Assembly: GCA_018828205.1 (NCBI GenBank)
Contig: JAHJWA010000135.1
Location: 1 to 17,990 of the forward strand
Source of the DNA: Alphaproteobacteria bacterium
GTDB lineage: Bacteria > Pseudomonadota > Alphaproteobacteria > Sphingomonadales > Sphingomonadaceae
Direction of reading: 5' to 3'
Length of the DNA: 17,990 nt
Shown here: positions 6,209-14,192 of the stretch, piece by piece
How the letters are laid out: the number at the start of each line of letters is the position of its first letter
Numbering within the stretch: position 1 is the stretch's first letter
The notes under the pieces: model-generated
Databases searched by the model: none
What the model saw: only the letters and a program-made list of their open reading frames with translations
What the model was told of the DNA's origin: nothing
Position numbers and translations under genes: made by a program

Positions 6209-8643
6209 GGGGCGACCGTCAGCGTCGTCTCCACCAGTTCTTCCGAATTCGGCCCCACCATGAGGGTGAATTCGCCGGGCTCGACCACGCGTTCCATGGC
6301 GCGGTTCCACAGCATGAAGGCGCGCGGCTCGATGGCGATATCCACCATGGCGGTTTCGCCCGGCTCCAATGTCACGCGCTGGAAGCCGGCAAGCTCCTTC
6401 ACCGGCCGGGTGACGCTGCTGATGTTGTCGCGCAGATAGACCTGCACCACCTCGTCTCCCGCGCGATCGCCGGTGTTCGTCACGGGCACGCGCAGGGTGA
6501 CGCCTTCGCCCGGCGCGATCGTGGCGCTCGACAGCGTCGGTGTGCCGAATTCGAAGCTGGTGTAGCTCAGCCCGAAGCCGAAGGGGTAGAGCGGCGTCAC
6601 CTCGTCGAACAGATAGCCGCGCCGTGCGCTGGGTTTGTAATTGTAGAAATTGGGCAATTGTCCGACATTGCGCGCGGTGGTTACGGGCATCTTCCCGCCG
6701 GGGTTCGCGAGCCCGAACAGCGCATTGGCGATCGCGGTGCCCTGCTGTTCGCCGGCATACCAGGTCTCCAGGATGGCATCGGCGCGCTCGGCGATGGTCA
6801 GATAGCTGGGCGGGCGGCCGTTGATCAGCACGGCGACGATGGGCTTGCCCAATGCCTCGAGCGCGGTGAACAATTCGTTCTGCTCGCCCACCAGATCAAG
6901 GCTGGTGCGATCGCCGAGGTGGGTGTCGGCCCATGCCTCGCGGCTGGTCTTCTCGGTGTCGCCGATGAACAGCAGGATCGTGTCGGCATCCCGCGCCGCC
7001 TCGACCGCTTCCGCGATGCGGCGGCGGTTTTCCTCGGGATCGCCCAGTTCGACCGGATCATCCCACCAGTCGCTGTCGCCCTTGACGATTTCCACCCCCA
7101 GCGAATGCACGATCTCGGCGCGGTCCCCCACCAGCGCGCGGATGCCTTGGAGCGGCGTAACGCTCGCGCGCGGCTCGCCGTAATAACCGCCCAGACGCGC
7201 GACATCGGCATTGGGGCCGATTACCGCGACCGTCGGCTTATTGGCTGCAGCCGTGTCCGGCAAAGCCAGCGGCAAGACGCCGTCGTTCTTGAGCAGGACG
7301 AGCGATTTTTCCGCTGCCTTCAACGCCAGCGCCACGCCTTCCGGCCCGTTGGACGTCAGGGATAGCTGCAGGTCCGGCCAGGGGTCGTCGAACAGGCCGG
7401 CGTTGAACTTCATGGTGAGGAACCGGCGCACCGCGGTGTCCACCGCTTCCTGCGTCACGCTGCCCTCGCGCACGCTTTCGACCAAATGCTCGAACCCGGC
7501 GCCTTCGGGTAGGTCGACATCGACACCCGAGACCAGCGCCAGCTCGCCTGCCGCTTTGAAATCGGGCACGATCCGGTGCAGCCGGGCCATGTCCTCGATC
7601 GCGTAATAGTCGCTCACCACCGCGCCCTGGTAGTTCCATTCGCCGCGCAGCACATCGTTGAGCAGCCAGCCGTTGGCATGGCTCGGGATGCCGTCGATCT
7701 CGTTGTAGCTGGCCATCACCGCGTCGATCGCGGTGCGGGTGACGACCTGTTCGAAGGGCGGGAAGAACATCTCGCGCAAGGTCCGCTCGCTGATCTGCGC
7801 AGGCGCGACATTGACCCCGCTTTCGGGTTGGCCATGGCCGGTCATGTGCTTGAGCGTGGCCATCACCTGGCCATCGCGCAGGCGGCGATCGGTGCCGATG
7901 CCGGTCAGCCCCTCCACCGAGGCCACGCCCATTTCGCCGACCAGAAAGGGGTCTTCGCCGAAGGTCTCCTCGATCCGGCCCCACCGTGCATCGCGCGCGA
8001 CATCCACGACTGGGGAGAGAACCAGGTGGACGCCGCGCGCGCGGACCTCGCCAGCGATCAGATCGTTGATCTCCCGCACGAGATCGGGATCCCATGTGCT
8101 GGCAAGGCCGATGGACTGGGGAAAAGCGGTTGCATCGCGCGCCGCAAATCCGTGGAGGGATTCTTCGTGAAACAGCACCGGAATCCCGAGCCGCGTGTTT
8201 TCCATGGCCCAGGTCTGGGCATCGATCACATATTGGACGCTGTCCTCAATGCTCCGCCGCGGCGTGGTGCGCGGACTGGCGGGGCCGCTGGTATCGGAAG
8301 GCCGGGCGATCTGTCCGATCCCGTCGGGATAGGCGGCGCTGGCCTTGGCCGGATCAAAGCTGTGATCGGGGGCTTGGATCTCGCCCTTGCTGTCCCAGAC
8401 CGTGATGATCTGCGCGACCTTTTCCTCCAGCGTCATGCGCGCGAGCAGATCGGCAACCCGCTGCTCGACCGGCAGGGCGGCATTCCAATAGGGCGCATCG
8501 GGGAACGGACGAGCGATGCTCGCAGCCGCCGGCGCGGTGGCTTGCGCAGCGCGCTCCTGTGCCGAGACGGGCAGCGCCAGAGGGCCCGACAGCGCCATGA
8601 ATCCGACAGACGCAGCCAGGCTCGCTCGCAACAATTTGCGCAT
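6205..8643 (-). CDS. GH3 beta-xylosidase/beta-glucosidase (first copy, Sec signal)
   Basis: This is the first gene of the minus-strand operon, with 812 residues from the ATG at 8643. GGGAGAGG lies just upstream on that strand. The N-terminus MRKLLRASLAASVG with VSA|QE (about 26-29) is a Sec-type signal peptide, so the enzyme should be periplasmic. The GH3 layout is complete: LFHEESLHG (157-165), RWGRIEETFGEDP (220-232), LKHMTGHG with Lys265/His266, and VVSDYY with the predicted nucleophile Asp345. A C-terminal sandwich (about 470-690) ends in FGFGLSYTSFEF, and a fibronectin III-like domain covers about 705-775. It is a clear paralogue of the next gene through almost its whole length. The neighbours suggest xylosidase action on xylo-oligosaccharides, but family 3 also includes beta-glucosidases. 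A LacI-type operator lies 46 bp upstream. Confidence 0.93.
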   Translation of the reverse strand: MRKLLRASLAASVGFMALSGPLALPVSAQERAAQATAPAAASIARPFPDAPYWNAALPVEQRVADLLARMTLEEKVAQIITVWDSKGEIQAPDHSFDPAKASAAYPDGIGQIARPSDTSGPASPRTTPRRSIEDSVQYVIDAQTWAMENTRLGIPVLFHEESLHGFAARDATAFPQSIGLASTWDPDLVREINDLIAGEVRARGVHLVLSPVVDVARDARWGRIEETFGEDPFLVGEMGVASVEGLTGIGTDRRLRDGQVMATLKHMTGHGQPESGVNVAPAQISERTLREMFFPPFEQVVTRTAIDAVMASYNEIDGIPSHANGWLLNDVLRGEWNYQGAVVSDYYAIEDMARLHRIVPDFKAAGELALVSGVDVDLPEGAGFEHLVESVREGSVTQEAVDTAVRRFLTMKFNAGLFDDPWPDLQLSLTSNGPEGVALALKAAEKSLVLLKNDGVLPLALPDTAAANKPTVAVIGPNADVARLGGYYGEPRASVTPLQGIRALVGDRAEIVHSLGVEIVKGDSDWWDDPVELGDPEENRRRIAEAVEAARDADTILLFIGDTEKTSREAWADTHLGDRTSLDLVGEQNELFTALEALGKPIVAVLINGRPPSYLTIAERADAILETWYAGEQQGTAIANALFGLANPGGKMPVTTARNVGQLPNFYNYKPSARRGYLFDEVTPLYPFGFGLSYTSFEFGTPTLSSATIAPGEGVTLRVPVTNTGDRAGDEVVQVYLRDNISSVTRPVKELAGFQRVTLEPGETAMVDIAIEPRAFMLWNRAMERVVEPGEFTLMVGPNSEELVETTLTVAP

Positions 8644-8688
8644 GGTTATCCTCTCCCTGTAGATCGGCGTCTGGACGCGCCGTTTATC

Positions 8689-8702
8689 TGGTAGCGCTAC
8701 CA
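8689..8702. promoter_or_regulatory. LacI-type operator O1 (GH3-GH3-GH10 operon)
   Basis: TGGTAGCGCTACCA is a perfect 14-bp palindrome, identical to the core of the MFS operator. It lies 46 bp upstream of the first GH3 start and overlaps the putative minus-strand -10 (CATGGT). Repression of the operon in the absence of a xylan-derived inducer is the natural reading. Confidence 0.83.
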
Positions 8703-8727
8703 TGATTTGCCCCGGCAGGCTTGTCAA
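8699..8727 (-). promoter_or_regulatory. putative promoter of GH3-GH3-GH10 operon
   Basis: On the minus strand, TTGACA (8727-8722) is a perfect -35 and CATGGT (8704-8699) a -10 with a 17-bp spacer. The -10 is shared with the left arm of operator O1. The same hexamer and spacing occur before the MFS gene, which supports both calls. Confidence 0.5.
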
Positions 8728-8795
8728 CCGCCTCGCGGAGCGAGCGAGGACACAGCGTCCGGATGAAGGATGGCAGCAAACGCGGCGGGCCCGCA

Positions 8796-8827
8796 CCATC
8801 GATCCATCGATCCATCGATCCATCGAT
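8796..8827. repeat. tandem repeat, four copies of CCATCGAT
   Basis: There are four perfect head-to-tail copies of an 8-bp unit with no spacer. Each unit contains the palindrome ATCGAT. The array sits in non-coding DNA between operators O1 and O2. It is the only simple tandem array noticed in the window and is likely to vary in copy number between strains. Confidence 0.9.
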
Positions 8828-8957
8828 TCGCGGAACGGCGAGATGGCGATCGGAGAGCCCGGCCCAACCGTACCGGCAAACAGGCTTGGGCTCCCGCTCG
8901 CTCGCGGACTGGCGCCGCAAATCGTCCGCCCGGCCGATCCGCCATTCCGGACGAATC

Positions 8958-8971
8958 TGGTATCGCTACCA
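8958..8971. promoter_or_regulatory. LacI-type operator O2 (imperfect)
   Basis: TGGTATCGCTACCA differs from the perfect palindrome at one base (T for G at the sixth position). It lies 190 bp upstream of the receptor start, further than a roadblock site would usually be, so it may be an auxiliary operator for looping or for a second promoter. Confidence 0.7.
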
Positions 8972-9009
8972 ATTTGGCGCCGCCGAAGGTTCGCTGCGAA
9001 GGTTCCAGC

Positions 9010-9037
9010 TTGACACCAAGGGGCAACGTGATACTTC
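9010..9037 (+). promoter_or_regulatory. putative promoter of TonB-dependent receptor gene
   Basis: TTGACA at 9010-9015 is a perfect -35 hexamer. The best -10 candidate is TACTTC at 9032-9037 (16-bp spacer), which is weak. Transcription would begin near 9044, so operator O3 (9046-9059) would cover the start site. Confidence 0.4.
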
Positions 9038-9045
9038 TGGCTAGT

Positions 9046-9059
9046 TGGTAGCGCTATCA
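9046..9059. promoter_or_regulatory. LacI-type operator O3 (receptor gene)
   Basis: TGGTAGCGCTATCA differs from the perfect palindrome at one base in the right arm. It lies 88 bp downstream of O2 and 88 bp before the receptor start codon, next to the predicted transcription start. Confidence 0.75.
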
Positions 9060-9147
9060 CGCACGTTTCGGGCGGTGAAGGCGGTGTCCGCGAAGTTGAG
9101 AGTTGTGCAGAACGGCAAGAAATGCCGTCGCATCAGGGAGAGGCATC

Positions 9148-12100
9148 ATGAGAAATTCCAGGACTCGCGTCCTTCGCAGTCGCGTTCCAAGCATTGGCTC
9201 GTCCGGCCGGTTCGGTCGCGCGGCTCTTTCGGCGGGTTGCTCCGTCGTGGCGCTGGGCGCCTTCGCCCCCGTCGCCTGGGCGCAGGATTCCGCTCCCGGA
9301 ACGGTCGATACCGAAAATGTGATCGTCGTTACCGGCGTGCGAGCGAGCCTCGAGCGGGCGATGGACATCAAGCGCGAAGCCTATGGCGTGGTCGATGCCA
9401 TCTCGGCGGAAGACATCGGCAAATTCCCCGACACCAATCTGGCCGAATCCCTGCAACGCATCCCGGGCGTGTCGATCAGCCGTGTGAACGGCGAGGGCTC
9501 GCAGGTCACGGTTCGCGGTTTCGGCCCGCAGTTCAACCTCGTCACCGTCAACGGTCGGCAGATTGCCACGACCTTCGTGAATGCGGTGGGCGGCGACCAG
9601 GATGTGGACTTCAGCCGCGCCACCGGCCGATCCTTCGATTTCAACAACCTCGCCTCCGAAGGCGTGCAGCGCCTCGAGGTCTACAAGACCGGGCGCGCCG
9701 CGATCCCTTCGGGGGGCATTGGCGCGGCGATCAACATCGTCACCGCGCAGCCGCTCAGCATTGCCGGGAGCGGCCTGCGCGGCTCGGTCGGTGCCAAGGC
9801 GCTCTACGATCTGAGCAACGAGGATTTCCGGGTGGATCCCGAAGTCTCGGGCGTGCTGACCTGGTCCGACCCGGAAGAAACCTTCGGCGTGTCGCTGTTC
9901 GGCGCCTATCAGAAGCGCGAGAGCGAGGCGGTCAGCGCCACCTCCAATGCCTGGAACGTTCAGCCCTTTTCCAGCTTTCCGGGCCGTGGGCCGTCGACCG
10001 TTGTTACCGGTGCGCCCGCTGATCCCGCAACGCTGGTGGCGGTGCCCAACGACAGCCGCTATCACTATTCCGAATTCGAGCGCGAGCGCATCAATGTGGC
10101 TGGCACCGTGCAGTTCCGACCGGTCGAAACGCTCACCTTCACCGCCGATGCCATGTTCGTGCGCAACAGCCAGAGCGAGGAGCGCACCGACCAGACCAAT
10201 TGGTTCAACCGTCCTTTCGACAGCATCACCTTTGACCCCAGCGATGCCGTTCCGACTGCCGTCTTCATTGAGGAGGGCAGCGGATTCGGCACCAAGGATC
10301 TGGGCCTGGAACAGCAGTTCCGAGCCGTGGAAACCGAGCTGCAGTCGTTCGGGCTGAACGCAGAGTGGGAAATCGCCAGCGGCTTCACCCTGCGGCTCGA
10401 CGGCAACCACTCGCTGTCCAACTCGCGTCCGGATGCCGCCAATGGCGCCAGCTCGACGCTGTTCTCGATGGGCGCACCGGTGGTCGATGGCCATTCGGTC
10501 GATTTCTCCGGTTCGGCACCGATCCAGCAATGGACGCTCAACGACAGCGGGCTGGGCAATGACGGAATCCGGGGGACGGCGGACGACCGCGGCAACAACA
10601 ACGGCGTGCTCGACATCGGCGATCTGGGTTCGCAGATCCAGCGCACCAACGCTTCGCGCCAGCGCCACCGGGTCGACCAGTTCAGCGCGGATTTGAGCTG
10701 GGAGTTCGCCGAAGGCAGCCGCTTCGACATCGGCGCGCGCTACATCGATTCCAGCATGACCAGCGCGCGCACACAGACCCAGCAGACGCTGGGCGACTGG
10801 GGCATCAACAATGTGGGCGATATCCAGGCTCAGGCAGGCGGCCTGATCGAGGAATTCTGCCTCTCGTGCAAATTCAGCAAGTTCACGGTCGGCAATGCGG
10901 ACACCGTCTTCCGGGGCAATGCGGTCGACCTGTTCCAGATCTTCGAGCCGTTCTATGCGGCGCAGGGCAATCCCAACGACATCACCGGCAATGAGTTCGA
11001 CGATGTCGGCGAGGAAACCTGGTCGGCCTATGCGCAGTACAATTGGGATGGCACGCTTGGCGGTCGTCCCGCCAATGTCGTGGCCGGTCTGCGCTGGGAA
11101 AACACCAAGACCACCTCGTTCTCGCGCGTCGACCAGCCGCTGCGGATCGAGTGGGATTCGGACAATGACTTCACCCGCGTCGCCAGCGGCAATATCGCCG
11201 AGATCACGCGCTCGGGCGAATACAACAAACTGCTGCCATCGGTCGATTTCCGGATCGAGCCAATGGACGATGTCGTGGCGCGCGTGTCCTATTCGAAAAC
11301 GCTGGCGCGGCCCGATTACGGCAATCTGTTCGCCTCGCAATCGGCCAATGCTCCGGACCGTCCGACCTTTCTGGGCGGCGTTTCGGGCGGCAACCAGGGC
11401 AACCCCAATCTGCAGCCGCTGGTGTCGGAGAATTTCGACGTCTCGCTGGAATGGTACTTCGCCCCGACCAGCTTCGTGTCGGGTGCCTTCTTCTTCAAGA
11501 AGGTGAAGAACTTCGTCGGGGTCGGCCAGGTCGAACAAAACCTGTTCGGCTTGCGCGATCCCACGACAGGGGCACCCGGAACGCGTTCGGGCGCCGCGCT
11601 TGCCGAGATCGGCAGTCTGGGGGCGGTGCTGAGCGATGTCAGCCTGTTCACCATGACGGCGCTGATCGATGCCAACAATGGAAACGTGGCGGCGGCATCG
11701 GCGCAGTTCCAGGCGAATCTGGGCCCCAACGGCCAGCTCGACCAGGCTTTCGTGGATTCGGTTCTGGCCGATTACGACGTGATCGCGAACGACACCGATC
11801 CGTTGTTCAATTTTCAGGTGTCCACCCCGATCAACAACCGCGAGGGCAATGTTCACGGCTTCGAATTGCAGGGCCAGTATTTCCTGGGTGACACCGGCTT
11901 CGGCGTCTCGGGTTCGTTCACCAAGGTCTTCGGCGACGTCGATGCCGATGTCCTCTCCGATCCCGGCACCGACGTCTTTGCGCTGACCGGCCTTTCGGAC
12001 AGCGCCAACATCACGGGTATCTACGAAGGCAACGGGATCTCCGCCCGCGTGGCCTACAACTGGCGCGACAAGTTCCTGTCGGGGGTCAACCGCGGGGGCA

Positions 12101-12303
12101 GCCGCAATCCGGTGTTCTTCGATGCCTTCGGGACGGTGGATGTGAGCGTGAGCTACGATTTCACCGAGAACGTGACGTTCTCGCTCGAAGCGGTGAATAT
12201 CCTGAGCGAACCGATCCGTTCCTACGGACGCGACGAGAAGCAGCTGTTCTTCGTCCAAGAGCTCGATCCGCGCATCTTCGTCGGTGCCCGCTATCGCTTC
12301 TGA
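9148..12303 (+). CDS. TonB-dependent receptor, sphingomonad/Caulobacter oligosaccharide type
   Basis: This is a 1051-residue outer-membrane receptor. The ATG at 9148 is chosen over an upstream in-frame start because AGGGAGAGG lies just before it and a long signal peptide follows, cleaved about AWA|QD (45/46). A TonB-box-like ENVIVVTG (56-63) leads into the plug, with RASLERAMDIKREA, AEDIGKFPDTNLAESLQRIPGV, GEGSQVTVRGFGPQFN and NGR. The remainder is a beta-barrel ending in RIFVGARYRF, with the aromatic C-terminus needed for assembly. The motif pattern fits the TIGR01782 'TonB-Xanth-Caul' group, members of which import plant oligosaccharides with energy from TonB-ExbBD. No SusD partner is present. 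The neighbours suggest xylo- or glucuronoxylo-oligosaccharides as ligand. A CxxC (571/574) lies in a predicted barrel loop. Confidence 0.95.
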   Translation: MRNSRTRVLRSRVPSIGSSGRFGRAALSAGCSVVALGAFAPVAWAQDSAPGTVDTENVIVVTGVRASLERAMDIKREAYGVVDAISAEDIGKFPDTNLAESLQRIPGVSISRVNGEGSQVTVRGFGPQFNLVTVNGRQIATTFVNAVGGDQDVDFSRATGRSFDFNNLASEGVQRLEVYKTGRAAIPSGGIGAAINIVTAQPLSIAGSGLRGSVGAKALYDLSNEDFRVDPEVSGVLTWSDPEETFGVSLFGAYQKRESEAVSATSNAWNVQPFSSFPGRGPSTVVTGAPADPATLVAVPNDSRYHYSEFERERINVAGTVQFRPVETLTFTADAMFVRNSQSEERTDQTNWFNRPFDSITFDPSDAVPTAVFIEEGSGFGTKDLGLEQQFRAVETELQSFGLNAEWEIASGFTLRLDGNHSLSNSRPDAANGASSTLFSMGAPVVDGHSVDFSGSAPIQQWTLNDSGLGNDGIRGTADDRGNNNGVLDIGDLGSQIQRTNASRQRHRVDQFSADLSWEFAEGSRFDIGARYIDSSMTSARTQTQQTLGDWGINNVGDIQAQAGGLIEEFCLSCKFSKFTVGNADTVFRGNAVDLFQIFEPFYAAQGNPNDITGNEFDDVGEETWSAYAQYNWDGTLGGRPANVVAGLRWENTKTTSFSRVDQPLRIEWDSDNDFTRVASGNIAEITRSGEYNKLLPSVDFRIEPMDDVVARVSYSKTLARPDYGNLFASQSANAPDRPTFLGGVSGGNQGNPNLQPLVSENFDVSLEWYFAPTSFVSGAFFFKKVKNFVGVGQVEQNLFGLRDPTTGAPGTRSGAALAEIGSLGAVLSDVSLFTMTALIDANNGNVAAASAQFQANLGPNGQLDQAFVDSVLADYDVIANDTDPLFNFQVSTPINNREGNVHGFELQGQYFLGDTGFGVSGSFTKVFGDVDADVLSDPGTDVFALTGLSDSANITGIYEGNGISARVAYNWRDKFLSGVNRGGSRNPVFFDAFGTVDVSVSYDFTENVTFSLEAVNILSEPIRSYGRDEKQLFFVQELDPRIFVGARYRF

Positions 12304-12330
12304 TCGGCCTGCCGACGGGGCATGAAACCT

Positions 12331-12361
12331 GGGAGGGGCCGCCTCGGCGCGCCCCTCCCTT
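12331..12361 (+). terminator. hairpin after receptor gene, probable terminator or attenuator
   Basis: A perfect 9-bp stem, GGGAGGGGC and GCCCCTCCC, closes an 11-nt loop 27 bp past the receptor stop. Only two T residues follow, so termination may be partial. Readthrough would express the SapC-cupin-halogenase genes at a lower level than the receptor. Confidence 0.55.
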
Positions 12362-12430
12362 GGCATTGCCGCAGCGGCGCATTTATCGGATAGTCCGCCT
12401 TTCAGCAGGAAGCGAAGCCGCCGCTAAAAC

Positions 12431-13153
12431 ATGACCAGCGTCCTATTCAACAATGTCGACCACCATGATTTGCGCGTTATCGCGCGCGGCGGTGCCGAAT
12501 TCGGCGATGCGGTGAATCAGGTGATGGTGTTCCCGACGGAATTCGAGATCATCCAGCGGGAATTCCCGATCGTCCTGCGCCCCGATCCGGAAGGCAGGCT
12601 CCGCCCGGTGGCCCTGTTGGGGCTCGCCCGCGATGAAAACCTCTTTCTCGATCCGGAAAAGGGATGGCGAAGTGCGGCGATCCCGGCGCTGCTCCAGCGC
12701 GGACCCTTCAGCATCGCAGCGCCACCGGATGACGAGGCCGAGCCGATGATCCGCATCGATACCGACCATCCGCGCCTTTCGCGCGAGGAAGGAGAGCCGC
12801 TGTTCCTGCCGCATGGGGGAAAGACCCGCTATCTCGAAGGGGTCATGGATGCGCTGAGGGCGATCTATATCGGCAATCCGCTGCTCGATCCCATGGCAGA
12901 GGCGTTCACGGATCTGGAATTGCTCCAGCCGGTCAATCTCGAACTGCAGGTCGCCGAAGGCGAAGCCTACGCCATTTCCGACGCGCAAACCATCGACCGC
13001 GCCCGACTGGCGGCGCTGGGCGGTGCGGGCCTCGAAACGCTGCACCGGGCCGGGTTCCTGCATTCGGCCTTCATGATCGCCGCCTCTCTCGCCAATCTGC
13101 AGCGCCTGGTGGATATGAAAAGCGCTGCGCGGCAGCCTCACCAAGCGTCGTGA
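12431..13153 (+). CDS. SapC family protein
   Basis: This 240-residue protein contains the features of the SapC family (Pfam PF07277): an N-terminal LFNNVDHHDLRV, VFPTEFEIIQREFPIVL (about 34-50), LGLARDENLFL (about 63-73), then LFLPHGGKTRYLEGVMDALRAI and an EAYAISDAQTIDRARLAAL segment. SapC was first named in Campylobacter near S-layer genes, but its biochemical role is unknown. In sphingomonads and Caulobacterales it commonly sits beside TonB-dependent receptors and halogenase-like genes, as here. No signal peptide or membrane segment is visible, so it is probably cytoplasmic. The ribosome site is poor (AGGAAG about 17 nt upstream), and no LacI-type operator is found in the 127-bp gap before it. 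Its stop overlaps the next start by 4 bp. Confidence 0.88.
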   Translation: MTSVLFNNVDHHDLRVIARGGAEFGDAVNQVMVFPTEFEIIQREFPIVLRPDPEGRLRPVALLGLARDENLFLDPEKGWRSAAIPALLQRGPFSIAAPPDDEAEPMIRIDTDHPRLSREEGEPLFLPHGGKTRYLEGVMDALRAIYIGNPLLDPMAEAFTDLELLQPVNLELQVAEGEAYAISDAQTIDRARLAALGGAGLETLHRAGFLHSAFMIAASLANLQRLVDMKSAARQPHQAS

Positions 13154-14181
13154 GAGACTGGGGCACCCCCGTCCGAAGACTGACCGGCGCCGAGCCCCGC
13201 GCGATCCCGTTCGACACGCTCTTCGCCGCTCAGCAGCCGGTGGTCCTCGCGGGGCTGGCGCGGGACTGGCCGATCGTCGAGCGCGGCTTGTCGGGAGCGG
13301 GGCAGGCGGCGGATTATCTCGAGAGCTTTGGCGGCGAGAGCGCGGTTACGGTGTTCACCGGGCCGCCGGAAATCCGCGGCCGGTTCCATTACAATGCCGA
13401 TGTCAGCGGCATGAACTTCACCTCGGGGCGCGAGCCGCTCCGCGAAATCCTCGCGCGGATCCTCGCCACCGATGGCCGCGAGGGGGAGCCCGCCATCTAT
13501 GTCGGATCGACCGATATCGACCGCTTCCTGCCCGGCTTCCGGGCCGAGAACGATCTGGCGCTCGATCATCCCGAATTCGGCTTCAAGCCGCCGCTCGTCA
13601 GCCTGTGGATCGGCAACCGCACCACCGCTGCGGCGCATTTCGACATGTCGCACAATCTGGCCTGCTGTCTCGTCGGCGCGCGCCGCTTCACGCTGTTCCC
13701 GCCCGATCAGATTGCCAATCTCTACCCCGGCCCGCTCGAGCCGACGCCGGGCGGGCAGGTGGTGACCATGGTCGATCTCAAGGAACCCGATCTTGCCCGC
13801 TACCCGCGCTTCGCGCGCGCGATGGAGACGGCGCTGGTGGCCGAGCTGGAGCCGGGCGACGTGCTCTATTATCCGGCGCTGTGGTGGCATCAGGTCGATG
13901 CGCTCGCGGCCTTCAATATCCTGGCCAATTACTGGTGGAACCCGGTCCCCGCCCATATCGATTCGCCGCAGACCACTCTGCTCCACGCGCTGCTCAGCCT
14001 GCGCGACCGGCCCGCAGGCGAGAAAGCGGCGTGGCGCGAGCTGTTCGACTATTACGTCTTCGGCGACGCGGGACAGGCGGGCGAGCATCTTCCCGGACAG
14101 GCCCGCGGGCCGCTGGGGCCGATGGACGAAATGACCGCACGGCGGCTGCGCGCGCGAGTGCTCAACCGGCTGAACCGGTAA
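13150..14181 (+). CDS. cupin-like/JmjC-fold Fe(II) oxygenase-like protein
   Basis: The start is GTG 13150, overlapping the SapC stop (GTGA), so translation is probably coupled. The 343-residue protein has the layout of cupin_8/JmjC-like proteins: PVVLAGLARDWP (30-41), a FHYNADVSGMNF segment (79-90), HFDMSHNLACCLVGARRFTLFPP (in two parts, 163-170 and 171-185) and LEPGDVLYYPALWWHQVDAL (from 233). His163, Asp165 and His247 form a plausible HxD...H iron triad, as in 2-oxoglutarate-dependent protein or RNA hydroxylases. No signal peptide is visible, so it is cytoplasmic. Similar proteins neighbour TonB-dependent receptors and tryptophan halogenases in related bacteria. The substrate is unknown, and an oxygenase reaction is inferred from the fold only. 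Confidence 0.85.
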   Translation: MRDWGTPVRRLTGAEPRAIPFDTLFAAQQPVVLAGLARDWPIVERGLSGAGQAADYLESFGGESAVTVFTGPPEIRGRFHYNADVSGMNFTSGREPLREILARILATDGREGEPAIYVGSTDIDRFLPGFRAENDLALDHPEFGFKPPLVSLWIGNRTTAAAHFDMSHNLACCLVGARRFTLFPPDQIANLYPGPLEPTPGGQVVTMVDLKEPDLARYPRFARAMETALVAELEPGDVLYYPALWWHQVDALAAFNILANYWWNPVPAHIDSPQTTLLHALLSLRDRPAGEKAAWRELFDYYVFGDAGQAGEHLPGQARGPLGPMDEMTARRLRARVLNRLNR

Positions 14182-14192
14182 GGGGGCGGGGG

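Larger units (their letters stand above)
8644..9147. promoter_or_regulatory. divergent control region between GH3 operon and receptor gene
   Basis: These 504 bp hold no convincing gene. They contain two outward-facing putative promoters, three copies of the LacI-type palindrome (8689-8702, 8958-8971, 9046-9059) and a four-unit 8-bp tandem repeat (8796-8827). Open frames crossing it on both strands are short and lack family features. The size is large for this otherwise tightly packed locus, which suggests a regulatory role. Confidence 0.7.

Noticed and set aside
3680..6439. Long open frame (919 codons) on the plus strand opposite the second GH3 gene
   Set aside because: The opposite strand encodes a full GH3 enzyme with all motifs. 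The plus-strand product is Arg/Ala/His-rich with no recognisable domain, a usual shadow of GC-rich coding DNA.
8796..8827. Tandem CCATCGAT units as a CRISPR array or inverted-repeat end of an insertion sequence
   Set aside because: The units are 8 bp with no spacers, and no transposase or terminal inverted repeats flank them.
9103..9148. Upstream in-frame ATG for the receptor gene at 9103
   Set aside because: It would add 15 residues ahead of the signal peptide and lacks the AGGGAGAGG ribosome site that precedes 9148.
9133..12366. 1077-codon open frame antisense to the receptor gene
   Set aside because: The composition is that of a mirror frame; it has no ribosome site, signal or domain, and the plus strand clearly encodes a TonB-dependent receptor.
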